From Mucilaginibacter xinganensis (GTDB taxonomy: Bacteria; Bacteroidota; Bacteroidia; Sphingobacteriales; Sphingobacteriaceae), in assembly GCA_026225055.1 (NCBI GenBank), contig JAMFSA010000235.1:1-35239 (forward strand): 35,239 bases of DNA. The letters are read 5' to 3'. The notes beneath the pieces were generated by a model, which saw only the letters and a program-made list of their open reading frames with translations, made no database searches and had not been told where the DNA came from. Made by a program: the position numbers and the translations under genes. This document shows, piece after piece, positions 32,267 to 35,239 of the stretch. Each line of letters opens with the position of its first letter. Positions within the stretch are counted from its first letter, which is position 1.

Positions 32267-33640
32267 ATGGAAATCGTTAAAGACAACAAGAAAACTATCT
32301 GGGCCTGGTGTATGTTCGATTGGGCCAACCAATCCTATAATATGGTAATCACGTCGACTATATTTCCGGCGTACTGGATATGGATAACTACTAATAAACA
32401 AACAAATAATGTAGTGACCTTTTTTGGCTTTCATTTTGCCAATGGCGTATTAGATATATTTGTATTGGGGCTTGCCTATTTGGCAGTAGTATTAATGCTG
32501 CCGATATTAACATCCATTGCTGATTACCGGGGCAATAAAAGACGCTACCTGCAATTCTTTACATGGTTGGGTGCGTTATCATGTGCTGGACTTTTCTTTT
32601 TTAAACCTCTTGTTCCCACAGGTAATGGCCCTGTCCCTTCACTCGAAATTCCATTAATATTTTACGCTTTAGCTTGTATTGGTTATTGCGGTGGCTTCGT
32701 ATTTTACAATTCCTATTTGCCACAAATAGCAAGTGAAGCCAAACAAGATAGTGTTAGCGCAAAAGGCTTTATTTATGGATATGCAGGTAGTTTAGTTATG
32801 CAAGTTGTTTGTCTTATTATAATTACCTATCCCGATTTTTTCGGTATGCATGGTGATAAGTATGCCATAGCTGAACGAACTTCATTCTTACTGGTATTTG
32901 TTTGGTGGATAGGATTTTCCATTATCCCATTCAGGCTCTTACCCAAAGGCGAACCTAACCCGGGTAAGCATAATTATAATGTAATAACAGGAGGATTTAA
33001 AGAATTAGTCAGGGTTTTTAAGAAGGTGAAAACTATGCCTTTATTGAGGCGCTTTCTTTCTTCGTTCTTCTTTTATTCGGTAGGTGTGCAAACCATTATG
33101 CTGGTAGCCGCACAATTTGCAGCAAAAGAATTGGGTATGGATCAGAATACACTTATTGCAATTATACTTGTAGTACAAGTGGTAGGGGTTATAGGCGCCT
33201 GGTTAACTTCAATTTGTTCGACAAAATATGGCAACGTAAAAACATTAGTGGGGCTGGTATCCATTTGGACGGTACTTTGCTTGTCGGTATATTTTATACA
33301 GAACACACCGCAATTCTTTGTAGCAGCAGTAGTAGTAGGGGCGGTAATGGGTGGGGTACAATCCATATCACGTTCAACCTATTCTAAATATTTACCTCCA
33401 AATATCCCGGATACTGCATCCTTCTTTAGCTTTTATGATGTAACTGAAAAGTCTTCCATCGTAGTGGGTTTGCTATGTTTTGCCGGAGTTGAAGCATGGA
33501 CAGGTGAAATGCGCGACGCGGCATTAACCCTGGATCTGTTTTTTGTAGTAGGTCTTATCCTAATGATCTCATTAATGTTTGCCGAAAAGAAAAGAAAGAA
33601 TTTGCCTACAGCACCGCTTGCTGAAGTTATTGCTGTTTAG
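32267..33640 (+). CDS. MFS transporter, UMF1 (Atg22-like) family
   Basis: A 457-aa membrane protein with about 12 transmembrane segments. The N-terminal WAWCMFDWANQSYNMVITST is the UMF1/Atg22 hallmark (WxxYDWANSxY type). A central YCGGFVFYNSYLPQIASEA and a second half with GGVQSISRSTYSKYLPP are also typical. Yeast Atg22 exports amino acids from the vacuole; bacterial UMF1 substrates are largely unknown. It is divergent from the small barrel gene with a 166-bp gap and stands alone as a unit. Confidence 0.93.
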   Translation: MEIVKDNKKTIWAWCMFDWANQSYNMVITSTIFPAYWIWITTNKQTNNVVTFFGFHFANGVLDIFVLGLAYLAVVLMLPILTSIADYRGNKRRYLQFFTWLGALSCAGLFFFKPLVPTGNGPVPSLEIPLIFYALACIGYCGGFVFYNSYLPQIASEAKQDSVSAKGFIYGYAGSLVMQVVCLIIITYPDFFGMHGDKYAIAERTSFLLVFVWWIGFSIIPFRLLPKGEPNPGKHNYNVITGGFKELVRVFKKVKTMPLLRRFLSSFFFYSVGVQTIMLVAAQFAAKELGMDQNTLIAIILVVQVVGVIGAWLTSICSTKYGNVKTLVGLVSIWTVLCLSVYFIQNTPQFFVAAVVVGAVMGGVQSISRSTYSKYLPPNIPDTASFFSFYDVTEKSSIVVGLLCFAGVEAWTGEMRDAALTLDLFFVVGLILMISLMFAEKKRKNLPTAPLAEVIAV

Positions 33641-33762
33641 TACCTGTTATTGCTTCTATTGATAGTTAAACTATTCAATATGAGTAATTTATTGTGAATT
33701 TACTTTTTAAGTAATATTTGTTTTGTAACTTTATTTAAAGCTTCACTTAAATAAATATTACA

Positions 33763-35007
33763 ATGGCAAATACCCCTACGCCCCCGGTAGGAACAACTCC
33801 TGTTCCTACTTCTGCACCCGGTACCAGATTATATGCTGAACCTAAATTTGTTCCGCTATTGCCAAGCCAAATAACCACTGGCGAAGAAAATAAATATGAT
33901 GTTTATGCAACCGTGCTACAACCTATCCCTGCACCAAGGGAAGGTGCATCATTAATCATGCAGCTTTCGGATGTTATAGGTCAATCAGCTGTGGACGATA
34001 TCAATACTGCTGGGATGCTGGTATTCCATTGCGTTGGTGATACAGGAGCAGACAAAAGAAACCGGGTAGCCGATGAAGCCGATGTATCTGCATATATGGT
34101 AAAAGACCTTGCAACCCAACCGGCGCCATCTTTTTTTTATCATCTTGGAGATGTTGTATATGAGTTTGGCCAGGCAGCAGATTATTATTCGGAGTTTTAC
34201 GAGCCATTTTGCGCATACAATGCTCCAATCTTTGCAATTCCGGGTAATCATGATGGTATGATATGGGATCCTTCCATGACCTCACTCCAGGCTTTTCTCA
34301 ATAATTTTTGTACCCCAGCTCCTGGGCCTGCTGCAAATGCGGGAGGGCTGATCCGTTCAACTATGAATCAACCCGGAGTTTATTTTACACTTGCAGCACC
34401 ATTTGTAAATATTATCGGCCTTTACAGTAATGTAACCGATAAAGGGCCTGGCTCCATCTCATCAGAAGGTGGCAAGAATAACCTTACTGATTTTCAGAAA
34501 GATTTCCTGATTGCTGAACTGCAAAGATTAAAACCATTGCGCGAGGCCAATCAAACTGCGGTAATTGTAGCGTTGCATCATCCCCCTTTTTATGGTGGTA
34601 CAGAAGATAACCCAATGGGCGACGATCTTGATGACGCTTTCACAAAAGGTGGCTTGTGGCCGGATGTAGTTCTTTCAGGCCATGCACACTTGTATGAACG
34701 GCTTGAACGCGATATAAATGGTATAAAAATGCCTTACATTATTGCTGGTTGCGGTGGTTATAATATTACGACTTCTACTCAAGCCAGCGATCCCACAGTA
34801 AAGGTACCGCCATCAATGGCAAGTAATACCGCTTTAAGAGCTTATGTAGAAACATTTGGTTATCTTAAAATAAAGGTAACAAAGGATAAACTGGCTATAA
34901 TCTTTAATAGTATAGATTCGGCTTATGGGCCTGCTTTTGATTCCATACTTATTGATTTGTTGACCCATAATGTTACAGAGGGCGCGAAAGGTGTAGAGCC
35001 ATTATAA
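33763..35007 (+). CDS. Calcineurin-like metallophosphoesterase
   Basis: A 414-aa protein with the complete two-metal site: VGDTG (motif I variant), YHLGDVVYEFG (motif II), PGNHDG (motif III), VALHHPPFYGG (motif IV) and LSGHAHLYER (motif V). These resemble purple-acid-phosphatase-like members. The N-terminus is a Pro/Thr-rich stretch (ANTPTPPVGTTPVPTSAPGT) with no signal peptide, so it appears cytosolic, or exported by an unknown route. The substrate is not evident. It follows the MFS gene by 122 bp on the same strand. Confidence 0.92.
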   Translation: MANTPTPPVGTTPVPTSAPGTRLYAEPKFVPLLPSQITTGEENKYDVYATVLQPIPAPREGASLIMQLSDVIGQSAVDDINTAGMLVFHCVGDTGADKRNRVADEADVSAYMVKDLATQPAPSFFYHLGDVVYEFGQAADYYSEFYEPFCAYNAPIFAIPGNHDGMIWDPSMTSLQAFLNNFCTPAPGPAANAGGLIRSTMNQPGVYFTLAAPFVNIIGLYSNVTDKGPGSISSEGGKNNLTDFQKDFLIAELQRLKPLREANQTAVIVALHHPPFYGGTEDNPMGDDLDDAFTKGGLWPDVVLSGHAHLYERLERDINGIKMPYIIAGCGGYNITTSTQASDPTVKVPPSMASNTALRAYVETFGYLKIKVTKDKLAIIFNSIDSAYGPAFDSILIDLLTHNVTEGAKGVEPL

Positions 35008-35157
35008 ATTTAGATTGTAGTTTTATGGCTAATTAGCAATGTATCAGCAATTTATTACATGCAAAGAATAATATAATTTCTATTTCCGATTATTGTAGGT
35101 TGAGAAAAGAGAGACTTGTTACTTATTACTCCAAACTTTTTCTCAAATTAGCAGCCG

Positions 35158-35239
35158 ATGAAGATAGAATTGTTTATTCCCTGTTTTGTTGATCAGTTAT
35201 ACCCGGATACTGCCTTTAGTACTGTAAAATTGTTAGAAA
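35158..35239 (+). CDS. lutA: LutA-like (Fe-S)-binding protein, N-terminal fragment at the window edge
   Basis: The first 27 codons of a gene cut by the window end. They read MKIELFIPCFVDQLYPD, then TAFSTVKLLE, the characteristic start of LutA/YkgE proteins (CCG domain), which act with LutB and LutC in oxidising L-lactate to pyruvate. The Cys in IPCFVDQLYP is the first CCG-domain-type position. The rest of the gene, and any lutBC partners, lie beyond the window. Confidence 0.8.
   Translation, partial: MKIELFIPCFVDQLYPDTAFSTVKLLE

Noticed and set aside
35158..35239. Treating the last 27 codons as a truncated gene
   Set aside because: The frame is open to the last base, so it is cut by the window edge rather than broken.

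Overview
The window looks like chromosome from a Sphingobacteriaceae-type member of Bacteroidota, close to Mucilaginibacter or Pedobacter. This rests on low-GC coding sequence, absent classical Shine-Dalgarno sites, TAnnTTTG-type -7 boxes before some genes, lipoprotein and Sec-type N-termini, and typical families: a GH92 mannosidase, an OMP_b-brl_3 barrel, a peptidase-propeller-barrel protein and ECF sigma with DUF6249. It is mostly ordinary chromosome. I see no prophage, transposase, CRISPR array, rRNA or tRNA.

Layout. 1-7.7 kb is mainly a minus-strand block of envelope genes: a 1-Cys MsrB lipoprotein, a fasciclin-domain protein, a 1047-aa peptidase/beta-propeller/outer-membrane-barrel protein, a class A PBP and a TfoX-N protein, with a degenerate GIY-YIG gene at the left edge. 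7.7-12.3 kb holds a vanadium haloperoxidase-like protein bracketed by a palindromic repeat family, then a GH92 enzyme with extra C-terminal modules. 12.3-15.7 kb pairs an omega-amidase-like nitrilase with a methionine/glutamine-type aminotransferase, followed by a secreted transglutaminase-like protein. 15.8-18.4 kb is a translationally coupled ABC importer operon (lipoprotein, permease, ATPase). 18.4-18.9 kb carries a second palindromic repeat family on both sides of an orphan 81-aa gene; one repeat arm supplies the last codons and stop of the neighbouring luciferase-like oxidoreductase.

20.1-22.3 kb is a small-molecule redox patch: an NTF2-like protein, an aldo/keto reductase, an SDR that has lost its catalytic Tyr and Lys, and a decayed carboxymuconolactone-decarboxylase fragment. 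The first two genes are visibly GC-richer than the surroundings. 23.0-27.1 kb is an ECF sigma/membrane partner pair divergent from a DUF6249 protein and a TonB-plug-type outer-membrane barrel. Both divergent units share an identical bipartite element, TTGCAACCT-N14-TTGACTA, which reads as an autoregulated sigma-factor promoter. 27.1-29.6 kb is an AraC regulator with an SDR, divergent from an Asp/Glu racemase, with a 16-bp direct repeat between them as a candidate operator.

29.6-31.3 kb has a SnoaL-like cyclase and a two-gene module of unknown function: a HipA-like kinase whose 3' end overlaps a DUF3037 gene by 23 bp. A large near-perfect inverted repeat begins five bases before the kinase start codon. 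The right end has a small outer-membrane barrel, a UMF1-type MFS transporter, a metallophosphoesterase and the first 27 codons of a LutA-like protein.

The most promising leads for new biology are the HipA-like/DUF3037 module with its inverted repeat, the shared ECF promoter element, and the two palindromic repeat families.
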